This document shows, piece by piece, positions 48,481 to 56,596 of a stretch of 64,000 nucleotides of DNA. Source of the DNA: a virus. Position 1 is the stretch's first letter. The number at the start of each line of letters is the position of its first letter. The stretch is from positions 62,001-126,000 of the IMG/VR virus record IMGVR_UViG_3300028569_002586; one strand, given 5' to 3'. The notes under the pieces were generated by a model. That model was not told the DNA's origin. It searched no databases and worked only from the letters and a program-made list of their open reading frames with translations. Both the position numbers and the translations under genes were made by a program.

Positions 48481-49091
48481 ATCTAGATAATCTCATCTCA
48501 CGATATAATATGAATATAACAGGTGTTATACACATAGGAGCACATTTTGGTGAAGAATATGACTTGTATAAAAAACTACCATCCATAAAAGATATAATAT
48601 TCTTTGAACCTGATACTGATAGCTTTGCAAAATTAACTGAAAAAACAAAAGACGATAAAAAAGTAATACGCATTAATCGCGCACTTGGCCCTTTCTCTTG
48701 TGAAGCATATCTGCATAAAGAAACAGCAAACAACGGTCAATCCAACTCTTTACTCGAACCACATTTACATGTAAGACAATATCCTGGGATACAATTTACG
48801 GATAAAGTAAAAGTAAAAGTGGAACCACTTGATAGATATGAACCAGGATCCACATTGAACCTTATTAATATTGATGTGCAGGGTGCAGAATTAAATGTTT
48901 TTCTAGGTGCATCTAATACTTTAAAAAACAATATACAATATATTATTACAGAAGTTAACCGTGATGAGTTGTACAAGAATTGTGCACGGGTTGAGGACTT
49001 GGATTACTTTCTTGGTAAATTTAATTTTAAAAGAGTAGAAACAACTTGGGACGGTGTTACGTGGGGTGATGCTTTTTATATCAAAAACTAG
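48471..49091 (+). CDS. FkbM-type methyltransferase (second copy)
   Basis: This 206-residue protein has GVIHIGAHFGEEYDLY (SAM motif, about 18-33), FFEPDTDSF, a central NGQSNSLL and LINIDVQGAELNVFLG, typical of FkbM enzymes. It differs enough from the copy at 47025 to be separately acquired or long diverged. It overlaps the preceding gene by 10 bases. Confidence 0.85.
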   Translation: MLLNLDNLISRYNMNITGVIHIGAHFGEEYDLYKKLPSIKDIIFFEPDTDSFAKLTEKTKDDKKVIRINRALGPFSCEAYLHKETANNGQSNSLLEPHLHVRQYPGIQFTDKVKVKVEPLDRYEPGSTLNLINIDVQGAELNVFLGASNTLKNNIQYIITEVNRDELYKNCARVEDLDYFLGKFNFKRVETTWDGVTWGDAFYIKN

Positions 49092-49095
49092 CGCC

Positions 49096-49905
49096 ATGAA
49101 TGATACACTTACTGTAAACCATAATGCTGGTTTTTTTTCCTGTTGCTCAGTAAGATTACATGAATTAATTAAATTCTTCAATTACAATAAAAGAGAGCCT
49201 GTTAATCTAGACATCAAACATCAATTCTCTGGCTATAGAATTAACCCTGCCGATACCAATGAAGATGTCAATTCCTTATTCTTTAAGACACCAGATAAGG
49301 AGGAGATATCATTTAAAAGAGAGGTTGATTATGACCATGGCTATCAATTTGAATCATATGCAAAATTTGACTTTGAAGGTATTGTGCCATTTATTAAAAA
49401 ATATTTTGCTCCAAGCGATACAGTATTGGAATTTGTTAATAATATTATACAAAAATATAATATTAATTTTGAAACAACTGCAGGTGTCTTTTACAGAGGC
49501 AATGATAAATGCACAGAAACAGGAATCGGGACATATGAGGAGTATTTTAATAAATGCAATGAACTTATAAACTTAAATCCAGATATAACATTTCTTGTAC
49601 AAACTGATGAGCTAGAGTTTAGAGATTTTTTTAGCTCTAAATTTAAAAACAGTTTTTTTATAGATGAATTACCAGTTATAAACAAAAATACAAACACCGC
49701 AATGCATAACATGATAGGGTCATATGATAGACCAAAATTTGGTATGCGCATACTAGGAATAACTTACTTACTATCAAAATTAAAATATCTTATCACACAC
49801 TCTGGTAATTGTAGTGAATGGGCAATATTTTATAGAGGCAATGCTAATAGTGTATACCAATATCTCAAGCATCCAAGTACTGCTGTTACGGGAGAATGGG
49901 TATAA
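49096..49905 (+). CDS. Probable glycosyltransferase, fucosyltransferase-fold (NodZ-like)
   Basis: This 269-residue protein is started at ATG 49096 just after the previous stop. It has NHNAGFFSCCSVRLHELIKFFN at the start, then GVFYRGNDKCTETG (like the RGxD donor loop of GT23/GT11 enzymes, about 150), ITFLVQTDELEFRDFF, and LITHSGNCSEWAIFYRG near the end. The family is only tentatively placed. Confidence 0.55.
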   Translation: MNDTLTVNHNAGFFSCCSVRLHELIKFFNYNKREPVNLDIKHQFSGYRINPADTNEDVNSLFFKTPDKEEISFKREVDYDHGYQFESYAKFDFEGIVPFIKKYFAPSDTVLEFVNNIIQKYNINFETTAGVFYRGNDKCTETGIGTYEEYFNKCNELINLNPDITFLVQTDELEFRDFFSSKFKNSFFIDELPVINKNTNTAMHNMIGSYDRPKFGMRILGITYLLSKLKYLITHSGNCSEWAIFYRGNANSVYQYLKHPSTAVTGEWV

Positions 49906-49915
49906 TTAATAGATT

Positions 49916-50851
49916 ATGAAAATAGTAGAAAATTTCACCGGCAATTATGCAGAAGATCCAATAACATTCTTAAACTTTACTCCCCTGCAAGATATTAATG
50001 TTACACTCCATCTCGGGCTAGGTACAACAATAGACAAAAACAATAGTAGTAGAAAGTTTTATCTTGAGCTTGAAGAGCCAAATAGATTTTGTGTACACGA
50101 AGCAGCATTGAAATATCGTTCTGATTTTATTCATTGTGATAAAATTCTCACATTATGTCCATACACAGCTACATACATGAATAAAGAATTCTACAAAAGG
50201 AATGTAGCTACACCAATATTTTTTCCATTCAACAAAGACTTTATACCTGCAGATTTTAACAAAAAATACAGTGTTCTGTATTCTGGTTACACACAGTCAC
50301 GTTATCATACACAGATGTTAAGCGCTATATCAAAATTTGATAATAATGTCATAATTTCATTTAGACCTTTTGACAAAGTAACACATGTTAATGTGTCATA
50401 CAAGGAAAAAATTAATCTTTATGCTCAAACAAAAATTGCTGTTGTACATAATATTATAATAAACAAGGGATTAACAATTGGCTCTCTACAGAATACAGCT
50501 TCACAAATCGGATTAACAAACATCAGAGAAAATCATGCATTTAATTTCCTAGAAACCGACAATGTGATGCCTCAATTAAAATCTAGAATATTTGAAGCTG
50601 CGTTTACTAAGTGTATAATTCTATGCCAAAGGGATCCTTTTAATGTTATAGAGCAATATTTTACACCTGAAAAAGAATTTGTCTATTTCAATGACCATGC
50701 AGATTTAGAGAATAAAATTAAATTGATACTTGAAAATTATGATGACTACAGTAAGGTAGCAGACAGTGCATTTACAAGAGCTATCAATAATTATACTACA
50801 GATCACTTAGTCAAAAAAATTTATGAAATACATAGTAACAACAACTATTAA
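49916..50851 (+). CDS. Glycosyltransferase, GT-B CgeB-like
   Basis: This 311-residue protein has FYLELEEPNRFCVHEA, KILTLCPYTATYMN, YSVLYSGYTQSRYH, and the C-terminal donor part QLKSRIFEAAFTKCIILCQRDPFNVIEQYF, followed by FVYFNDHADLENKI, which fits glycosyltransferase group 1-like proteins of the CgeB type. Specificity is unknown. It overlaps the next gene by 29 bases. Confidence 0.7.
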   Translation: MKIVENFTGNYAEDPITFLNFTPLQDINVTLHLGLGTTIDKNNSSRKFYLELEEPNRFCVHEAALKYRSDFIHCDKILTLCPYTATYMNKEFYKRNVATPIFFPFNKDFIPADFNKKYSVLYSGYTQSRYHTQMLSAISKFDNNVIISFRPFDKVTHVNVSYKEKINLYAQTKIAVVHNIIINKGLTIGSLQNTASQIGLTNIRENHAFNFLETDNVMPQLKSRIFEAAFTKCIILCQRDPFNVIEQYFTPEKEFVYFNDHADLENKIKLILENYDDYSKVADSAFTRAINNYTTDHLVKKIYEIHSNNNY

Positions 50852-51758
50852 TAAACCTACAAAAGCTACATTAGAATATTGTAAGTTTACAGATTGGAAA
50901 TTCATTATTGTGGGTGATTTGAAGACACCACATGATGAGTATCTTGCTCTTGAAAAGAAGTATAATGTTGAATACTTGTCACCTGAAAAGCAAGAAAAAC
51001 TATATAAAGACATTAGCGACATAATTGGATGGAAGACCATTCAGAGAAGAAACATAGGCTTTATTGAAGCATACAATCAAGGCGCCCAAGTTATTGCTAC
51101 CGTTGACGATGATAATATTCCCTACAGCCATTGGGGTAAAAATATTCTAGTTGACAAAGAGATTGAAGTTGATGTTTACGATCCAAAAGACCATGACATT
51201 TTTGACCCTCTTTCAGTTACAGATTCGAATCATGTATGGCATAGAGGATTTCCAATTGACTACCTGCAGAAAAGACATAATGTTGAGTACAAAGGAAAAG
51301 CTTTTCGAAAAATCTTAGCTCAAGCTGATCTTTGGGATGGTGATCCTGATATTGATGCTATAGCTAGATTGACTCATAAACCAATAGTTAAGTATTCTGA
51401 AATCACTGCCCCTTATTGCAGTAACTTCAGATCACCATTTAACAGCCAAAATACATTCATATCCAGATCAGCTCTAAAATACTATAGCGTATGGCCACAT
51501 GTAGGCAGAATGGATGACATTTGGGCAAGTTATTACTTCCAACAAAAATTTCCTAACAGCTTAATATACAATACTGCTTCTGTTTATCAGGAAAGAAATA
51601 TTCAAGATCTTATAACAAACCTAGAGAAGGAGATCATAGGATACAGAAATACTCTCAACTTCACCAAACTACTAGAAACCACAGAAGTAAAAGACATACC
51701 CTTTGTACCACAAGCTACCAAAGACTTTATAGTTGAATACGAGAAACATTTCAATTAA
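50823..51758 (+). CDS. Glycosyltransferase, STELLO/DUF288-like
   Basis: This 311-residue protein matches the STELLO (DUF288) type: WKFIIVGDLKTPHDEYL, VEYLSPEKQEKLY, RRNIGFIEAYNQGAQVIATVDDDNIPY with a DDDN metal motif (about 99), and FNSQNTFISRSALKYYSVWPHVGRMDDIW. Eukaryotic relatives act in polysaccharide synthesis. The DDD motif is present. It is followed by a likely early promoter for the epimerase. Confidence 0.72.
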   Translation: MKYIVTTTINKPTKATLEYCKFTDWKFIIVGDLKTPHDEYLALEKKYNVEYLSPEKQEKLYKDISDIIGWKTIQRRNIGFIEAYNQGAQVIATVDDDNIPYSHWGKNILVDKEIEVDVYDPKDHDIFDPLSVTDSNHVWHRGFPIDYLQKRHNVEYKGKAFRKILAQADLWDGDPDIDAIARLTHKPIVKYSEITAPYCSNFRSPFNSQNTFISRSALKYYSVWPHVGRMDDIWASYYFQQKFPNSLIYNTASVYQERNIQDLITNLEKEIIGYRNTLNFTKLLETTEVKDIPFVPQATKDFIVEYEKHFN

Positions 51759-51761
51759 AAT
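51733..51761 (+). promoter_or_regulatory. Early promoter of the GDP-mannose 3,5-epimerase gene
   Basis: TTGAAT (51733-51738), 17-bp spacer, TAAAAT (51756-51761), 6 nt to ATG 51768. Confidence 0.6.
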
Positions 51762-51767
51762 TTAACA

Positions 51768-52760
51768 ATGAAAACAGCATTAGTATTAGGTGCAGGTGGG
51801 TTTATAGGCAGCCATCTTGTTACAAGATTAAAAGAGAATGGTTATTTTGTTCGTGGTGTTGATTTAAAACTTCCAGAATATTCAGGATCCACAGCTAATG
51901 AATTCATACTTGGTGATTTGCGCAACCAGCCTTTTGTTGATAAGATTTTAAACATCAATTGTAATGCACAAGACAAACAAGCAGTACCTTTTGATGAGGT
52001 TTATCAGTTAGCTGCTGATATGGGTGGTGCAGGCTATATATTCTCTGGTGATCATGATGCAGATGTGATGCATAATTCAGCTACCATAAATCTTAATGTT
52101 GCTGATGTTTGCAAAAGACACGGTGTTAAGAAAGTTTTTTATAGTAGTAGCGCTTGCATGTATCCAGAGCACAATCAGCTTGATCCTAACAATCCAAACT
52201 GTGAAGAAAGCTCAGCTTACCCAGCCAATCCTGATAGTGAATATGGTTGGGAAAAGCTTTTTAGTGAGCGTCTCTTTTTAGCTTACAAGAGAAATTATAA
52301 TTTAAATGTCTGTATAGCAAGATTTCATAACATCTTTGGCCTACAAGGCTCCTGGAGCAATGGCAAAGAAAAGGCACCTGCTGCTATCTGCAGAAAAGTA
52401 GCAGAAGCAAAAGATGGCGGTGAAATTGAGATTTGGGGAGACGGTGAACAGACAAGAAGCTTTCTGTACATTGACGAGTGTTTGGATGGTATATTGAAGC
52501 TAATGTCCTCTGATTTCACTGGCCCAGTAAACATTGGCTCAGAACAAAGAGTTACTATCAATCAATTGGTAGACATTGCTTGTGATATTGCAGGCAAAAA
52601 GCTAATCAAAAAACACATCAAAGGACCCACAGGTGTAAGGGGTCGCAATTCAGACAACAAGCTCATTAAAGAAAAATTAAATTGGGCACCTTCGCAGGAT
52701 CTTAGAATTGGCTTGGAAAAGACATACAATTGGATTAACAGTCAAGTTCACAGCAGTTGA
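51768..52760 (+). CDS. GDP-mannose 3,5-epimerase-like
   Basis: This 330-residue SDR closely follows plant GDP-mannose 3,5-epimerase: GAGGFIGSHLVTRL (residues 8-21), LAADMGGAGYIF, SSACMYPE, EYGWEKLFSERL with catalytic Tyr/Lys, ARFHNIFGLQGSW, KEKAPAAICRKV, WGDGEQTRSFLYIDECLDG and GPTGVRGRNSDN. It would convert GDP-mannose to GDP-L-galactose/gulose, a donor that fucosyltransferase-like enzymes upstream could use. Confidence 0.88.
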   Translation: MKTALVLGAGGFIGSHLVTRLKENGYFVRGVDLKLPEYSGSTANEFILGDLRNQPFVDKILNINCNAQDKQAVPFDEVYQLAADMGGAGYIFSGDHDADVMHNSATINLNVADVCKRHGVKKVFYSSSACMYPEHNQLDPNNPNCEESSAYPANPDSEYGWEKLFSERLFLAYKRNYNLNVCIARFHNIFGLQGSWSNGKEKAPAAICRKVAEAKDGGEIEIWGDGEQTRSFLYIDECLDGILKLMSSDFTGPVNIGSEQRVTINQLVDIACDIAGKKLIKKHIKGPTGVRGRNSDNKLIKEKLNWAPSQDLRIGLEKTYNWINSQVHSS

Positions 52761-52784
52761 TATTTTAAAATTTTATACTAGAAT
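52757..52784 (+). promoter_or_regulatory. Early promoter of the DUF366-like gene
   Basis: TTGATA (52757-52762), 16-bp spacer, TAGAAT (52779-52784), 6 nt to ATG 52791. The -35 overlaps the previous stop. Confidence 0.65.
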
Positions 52785-52790
52785 AGACAT

Positions 52791-53375
52791 ATGATTATTG
52801 ACCAGAAGATCTACGACGGTAACCTGATTCATTCACGATTTGCATACAAGTACTTTAAAGACCGTACGCTCCCCATTGGCAACATTGTTGTTTTCAGAGC
52901 GCCCATGAAAGTGGAAGCTGCAGGCATGATTGACACAGAAGACATTCTTAATAATGATTTCATCTACAGTGATGATGCTATTAACTTTTGCTGGGAAATT
53001 CCTAACCTGGATCCCTTTGGTGCAGTTGCTTGGCAGAGACTTTTCAATACCCAGATAGCAAACATACTTGGCAATACGTATCTCAAAGCACCCATTGAAG
53101 TTGATGGTGATGATTTAATTGTTCACAAGGAACACAATCAAGGTGGCATTGAGCAGAAGAAGGGCAAGTGTAGTGTCAGTATTACATATTCTAAGAACAA
53201 TGTTGCTTTAGGTCATACGGGTATCAATATTGCTGCAGGCAAGAAAGCACCTGCATTTGCTTACTCTACTAATCTTACAGATGAACAAGCAACAGCTTTT
53301 ATGAAGAATGTTATTGATGTATTCTATAGCTTAAATGATGACATCTTTATTGCCACCTCCAAAGTTATTGCTTAA
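52791..53375 (+). CDS. DUF366-like protein
   Basis: This 194-residue protein fits the DUF366 pattern: YDGNLIHSRFAYKYF, PIGNIVVFRAPMKVE, MIDTEDILNNDFIYSDDAINFCWEI and AWQRLFNTQIANIL. I recall, without being able to check, that a DUF366 member has been linked to phage 7-deazaguanine DNA modification. Its co-occurrence here with FolE, QueD, QueE and QueC fits that idea. The gene's function in this phage is otherwise unknown. Confidence 0.6.
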   Translation: MIIDQKIYDGNLIHSRFAYKYFKDRTLPIGNIVVFRAPMKVEAAGMIDTEDILNNDFIYSDDAINFCWEIPNLDPFGAVAWQRLFNTQIANILGNTYLKAPIEVDGDDLIVHKEHNQGGIEQKKGKCSVSITYSKNNVALGHTGINIAAGKKAPAFAYSTNLTDEQATAFMKNVIDVFYSLNDDIFIATSKVIA

Positions 53376-53743
53376 TGTCAATATTTGACTTCTTAAAAGA
53401 TATTTTATTCCTCAAGAATAAACAATCTCTTGCCAATGTGGATAATGAGTCTGCATTTTCACCATATATGGTTAACAGATGGTCAAGCATGTATTCAAAT
53501 CAGGTAGCACTAAGATGCAATATCTTGAACAAGTACTTTGCCTTTAGTCCTATAAAGACTGATGTGTTCAATCTCTTCTTTCATTTCCTGCCTAGAGTTG
53601 TACAGAGAAAAATTACTTACTTCAAGAAGACCAAAGAAGAAAAACAGCCGGATAACAACAATGATTTACTTGCTAAATCTCTTGAAGTTTCAACAAGAGA
53701 AGTTGAAAACTACACTGATATGTTGAAAACTCTAAAAAGGTAA
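53375..53743 (+). CDS. 62: Probable clamp-loader small subunit gp62
   Basis: This 122-residue protein begins MSIFDFLKDILFLKNKQSL, then FSPYMVNRWSSMY, NILNKYFAFSP, and FFHFLPRVVQRKITYFKK, ending with LLAKSLEVSTREVENYTDML. This pattern (FDFL near the start, F/YMxNR, MN-like, RKR/K middle, and a C-terminal helix-turn) is that of cyanophage-type gp62, which works with gp44 to load gp45. gp44 is not in the window. It overlaps the previous stop by one base. Confidence 0.6.
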   Translation: MSIFDFLKDILFLKNKQSLANVDNESAFSPYMVNRWSSMYSNQVALRCNILNKYFAFSPIKTDVFNLFFHFLPRVVQRKITYFKKTKEEKQPDNNNDLLAKSLEVSTREVENYTDMLKTLKR

Positions 53744-53750
53744 TTAATTA
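53723..53750 (+). promoter_or_regulatory. Early promoter of the gp31-like gene
   Basis: TTGAAA (53723-53728), 16-bp spacer, TAATTA (53745-53750), 5 nt to ATG 53756. Confidence 0.5.
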
Positions 53751-53755
53751 TACAT

Positions 53756-54199
53756 ATGCCTGCAAATATTGACGCACTACCGACACAAAAAAGTTTAATT
53801 GATTTAGCTGAACTGCCCAAAAATTCATTTAACTCTACATTTCTTGGCTTCAATTTGAAGAAGCTGTTAGATGATGTGATGCTTGTTAAGTTTGTTGATG
53901 AATCTACAGATGGTGCTGCTATTATTCGCAATGGGATTCATATCCCAACAAATGCTGATACAAGAGCATGGAGAATTGGTGAAGTCATTCTTGCTGGTCC
54001 TAACGTTAAGCATACAGTGATTGGCGATTTTGTTTGCTTTCCCAACAACCTGGGCATGCCTGTTGCAAACCTGGATGTTGATGGTTATGGCACCTTGAAA
54101 AAAGGTATCTTTTTGAATGAACAGCGCATATTTGGCATATGTTCTGTTAGACAAGAAAAAGATACTATTGCAGCTAACGTGTTAAAGAAGAAGAAATAA
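53756..54199 (+). CDS. 31: GroES-like co-chaperonin gp31
   Basis: This 147-residue protein fits the Hsp10 fold: LLDDVMLVKFVDESTDGAAIIRNGIHIP..A.TRAWRIGEVILAGPNVKHTVIGDFVCFPN, then NEQRIFGICSV. A mobile loop is expected around DGAAIIRNGIHIP (about 59-71). T4 gp31 replaces GroES to fold gp23 in GroEL. This protein is longer than T4 gp31 (111), mostly at the N-terminus. Confidence 0.7.
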   Translation: MPANIDALPTQKSLIDLAELPKNSFNSTFLGFNLKKLLDDVMLVKFVDESTDGAAIIRNGIHIPTNADTRAWRIGEVILAGPNVKHTVIGDFVCFPNNLGMPVANLDVDGYGTLKKGIFLNEQRIFGICSVRQEKDTIAANVLKKKK

Positions 54200-54204
54200 C
54201 CTTC

Positions 54205-54582
54205 ATGAAGGTATCCTTTTCAACACTAAAAACATTAGTGCTTACTAATGTTGTTGAAATAAAGTTTGCGCGCAAGAGACCCAAGGCAGGATTTCCACCC
54301 ACCAGAAGAATGCTTTGCACAAACAGCTTCCCTCTGTTAAATAGCCCGGAAGGTAGATTGGCCCTCAACTTCAAGCCTGCAAAAACAGTGCCCAAGTTTA
54401 ATATGGTGGAAAGAAATGTTTTAATTGTGTGGGATATCTTTATGCAAAATTTCAGGTGTATAAACATGAGTGCTTGTAATTTAATTTCTGTTATTCCAGC
54501 CAATAAAGAATTCTGGAAATATTTCAACCAAAAGCTAGCCAGGCTTTCTGTACAACAAAAAATGGTATTCATGAACAAATGA
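54205..54582 (+). CDS. Conserved T4-like protein, possible SH3-like fold
   Basis: This 125-residue basic protein has VVEIKFARKRPKAGFPPTRRMLCTN, NSPEGRLALNF, RNVLIVWDIFMQNFRCINMSACNLISVI. The pattern of a basic beta pair followed by VWDxxxxxFRxI resembles the small SH3-like DUF2693-type proteins of phages. It follows gp31 after 5 bases and overlaps the next gene by 4. Confidence 0.6.
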   Translation: MKVSFSTLKTLVLTNVVEIKFARKRPKAGFPPTRRMLCTNSFPLLNSPEGRLALNFKPAKTVPKFNMVERNVLIVWDIFMQNFRCINMSACNLISVIPANKEFWKYFNQKLARLSVQQKMVFMNK

Positions 54583-54926
54583 TTTCTCCTGAAATAGTAG
54601 AAGCGGAAATTGTTAAAAATTTACAAAAAAAAGTAGATTTTATTCTTGAGAATAAAACTCTCAAGACAGGAAAAATTCTTTTATTTTCAGTAAAAGATTT
54701 TTATTGCACATTCTTATTGGATGTAGAGCACAAGAAGAAGAAGATTTTGTATGAAATTCCTTATCCGTATAACTTTGAAAAAGTTAATACAGGTTTCATC
54801 TTTGACTATACACTTGAGACATTCTTTAAAAACAACTCTCATATTGAAGATAATATAAGCATCTTCCGCGGCTCAAAAACTTCTAAAATTTTCAATAAGA
54901 AACTATTATTAAAAATTTATATATAA
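54579..54926 (+). CDS. Unknown protein
   Basis: This 115-residue protein is unrecognised. VDFILENKTLKTGKILLFSVKDFYCTFLLDVEHKKKKILYEI has alternating strands, with a basic patch HKKKKK-like turn. The C-terminal half is aromatic. It is co-translated with the 54205 gene through an ATGA overlap. Confidence 0.5.
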   Translation: MISPEIVEAEIVKNLQKKVDFILENKTLKTGKILLFSVKDFYCTFLLDVEHKKKKILYEIPYPYNFEKVNTGFIFDYTLETFFKNNSHIEDNISIFRGSKTSKIFNKKLLLKIYI

Positions 54927-54941
54927 TCCGTGTTTGTAGTA

Positions 54942-54947
54942 TATAAT
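54942..54947 (+). promoter_or_regulatory. -10 element upstream of the DinG-like helicase gene
   Basis: TATAAT ends 6 nt before GTG 54954. No convincing -35 is visible. Confidence 0.5.
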
Positions 54948-54953
54948 TAACTT

Positions 54954-56585
54954 GTGTTCAGTCGCTATTTAAATCATTTTCCAAAAGAATATAGTCCCTC
55001 TCCACAGCAAATTAAGCTCATTAAGAGTGTGGAGAATGCTTTTAATAAGGGAAAAAAATTTGTAATTGCTTGTGCACCTACTGGATCTGGAAAAAGCTTT
55101 CTTTCCAAAACTATATCCGGACTTGGTCAAAAGCCTTCTGCAGAATTCATCAATCTGATCAAAAGCTACAGCGCCTATAAACAAGACTATACTGGTAACT
55201 ATATAAGTGAGGTTGAATGCATGTCACAGCCCCCCTTTGGTACATTTGCTCTAACTATCACCAAGTCTTTACAAGATCAATATCTCTCACTATTTCCTGA
55301 CACTGATCTTTTGAAAGGTAAGACAAATTACATTTGTGATGTGGATCCAAATTTTGATGTGGAAACTGCACCTTGTTTGTTTGTGAGCTCTTTGAAAGAT
55401 GACTGCTGTAAAGCAAATAGATGCCCCTATTATAATGCAAGAAATACAGCTTTACTTTCTCCCTTTGCAGCACTTAACTACAAAATGTTTCTTGCGCTTC
55501 CAAGACATCTGAAACGCAAAAACTTTATCATATGTGATGAGGCAAGTGAACTTGAAGATGAGCTTGTTAGACAATTCTCTGCAGAAATTAATTACGAACG
55601 TCTTAAAAATTATGGCATAAATTACAGGATACTCACCACAGAGAGTTATGACAAAGCAAGAGCATGGATAAGTGATCTGCTCTTATGTGTGAGTGAAAAG
55701 ATTAATGCACTGTCAACAAAAGCCATCAAAAAGCAAAATGTATTCTCACAACCTGACAGAATCAAACTTCTATATCTCAAGAATCTGTCAAACTCTCTTC
55801 TCATGGTTGATACATTATGGACAGATTGTGAATTTATAATTGACAGAGATTCCAAGCGAGCAGTCTTTACTCCATTAAAGATTAACAGGCTTTCAAAGAA
55901 CATCTTTGACCATGGGGACAATATCTTGCTCATGTCTGCTACAATTATTGATCATAAGAATTTTGCCAAGACACTTGGCATAACAGATTATGAATATGTG
56001 GAAGTTGAGAGTGAGTTTAGTCCCGATAAATCTCCCATCTATGTAACATCAAAAAACAAATTGAACTATAAGAACTATAGAGTGCTCTTACCTGAGATAG
56101 CTGATCAAATAAAAACAATCATAGAACACCACAAGAATGATAAAGGCATCATTCATACTCATAGCCAAGAGATCACCAACATATTGAGAGACAAGCTTAG
56201 AGGAAATAAAAGGTTTCTTTTCAGAGATGAAACGTCAAATAATGAGGCAATTCTCAAGGAACATTATAATACTGATTTTCCTACTATTCTCATGTCACCG
56301 TCTCTTTCTTATGGTGTTGATCTTAAAGATGATCTGGCAAGATTTCAGATTATTGTAAAACTGCCATTTCCACCGCTTTCTGTTAAACGTATCAAGAAAA
56401 TGTTTGATTTGGACAAAGATTGGTATGAGAACAAGATGCTGAATACTCTTGTGCAAGCATGCGGAAGAGCCACAAGAAGTAAAAATGATTTCTCTACTAC
56501 CTATATCCTTGATGGCAATATTGTTAACACTCTCAAAAGAACACGCTCAAAACTACCTCAATCATTTATAGATAGGATAGTTTAA
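54954..56585 (+). CDS. Superfamily 2 helicase, DinG/XPD-like with Fe-S cysteines
   Basis: This 543-residue protein is GTG-started. Motif I ACAPTGSGKSFLS (about 40), four cysteines between about residues 127 and 165 (YICD, PCLF, DCCKANRCPYY) where DinG and XPD bind a 4Fe-4S cluster, DEAS in FIICDEASELEDEL (about 195), and domain-2 motifs IIHTHSQ, SPSLSYGVDL and QACGRATRS (motif VI) are all present. It could unwind R-loops or forked DNA. It replaces no obvious T4 core gene. Confidence 0.8.
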   Translation: MFSRYLNHFPKEYSPSPQQIKLIKSVENAFNKGKKFVIACAPTGSGKSFLSKTISGLGQKPSAEFINLIKSYSAYKQDYTGNYISEVECMSQPPFGTFALTITKSLQDQYLSLFPDTDLLKGKTNYICDVDPNFDVETAPCLFVSSLKDDCCKANRCPYYNARNTALLSPFAALNYKMFLALPRHLKRKNFIICDEASELEDELVRQFSAEINYERLKNYGINYRILTTESYDKARAWISDLLLCVSEKINALSTKAIKKQNVFSQPDRIKLLYLKNLSNSLLMVDTLWTDCEFIIDRDSKRAVFTPLKINRLSKNIFDHGDNILLMSATIIDHKNFAKTLGITDYEYVEVESEFSPDKSPIYVTSKNKLNYKNYRVLLPEIADQIKTIIEHHKNDKGIIHTHSQEITNILRDKLRGNKRFLFRDETSNNEAILKEHYNTDFPTILMSPSLSYGVDLKDDLARFQIIVKLPFPPLSVKRIKKMFDLDKDWYENKMLNTLVQACGRATRSKNDFSTTYILDGNIVNTLKRTRSKLPQSFIDRIV

Positions 56586-56591
56586 TAAATA
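56584..56591 (+). promoter_or_regulatory. Late promoter box AATAAATA
   Basis: AATAAATA ends 5 nt before GTG 56597, overlapping the helicase stop (56583-56585). Confidence 0.75.
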
Positions 56592-56596
56592 ATTGA

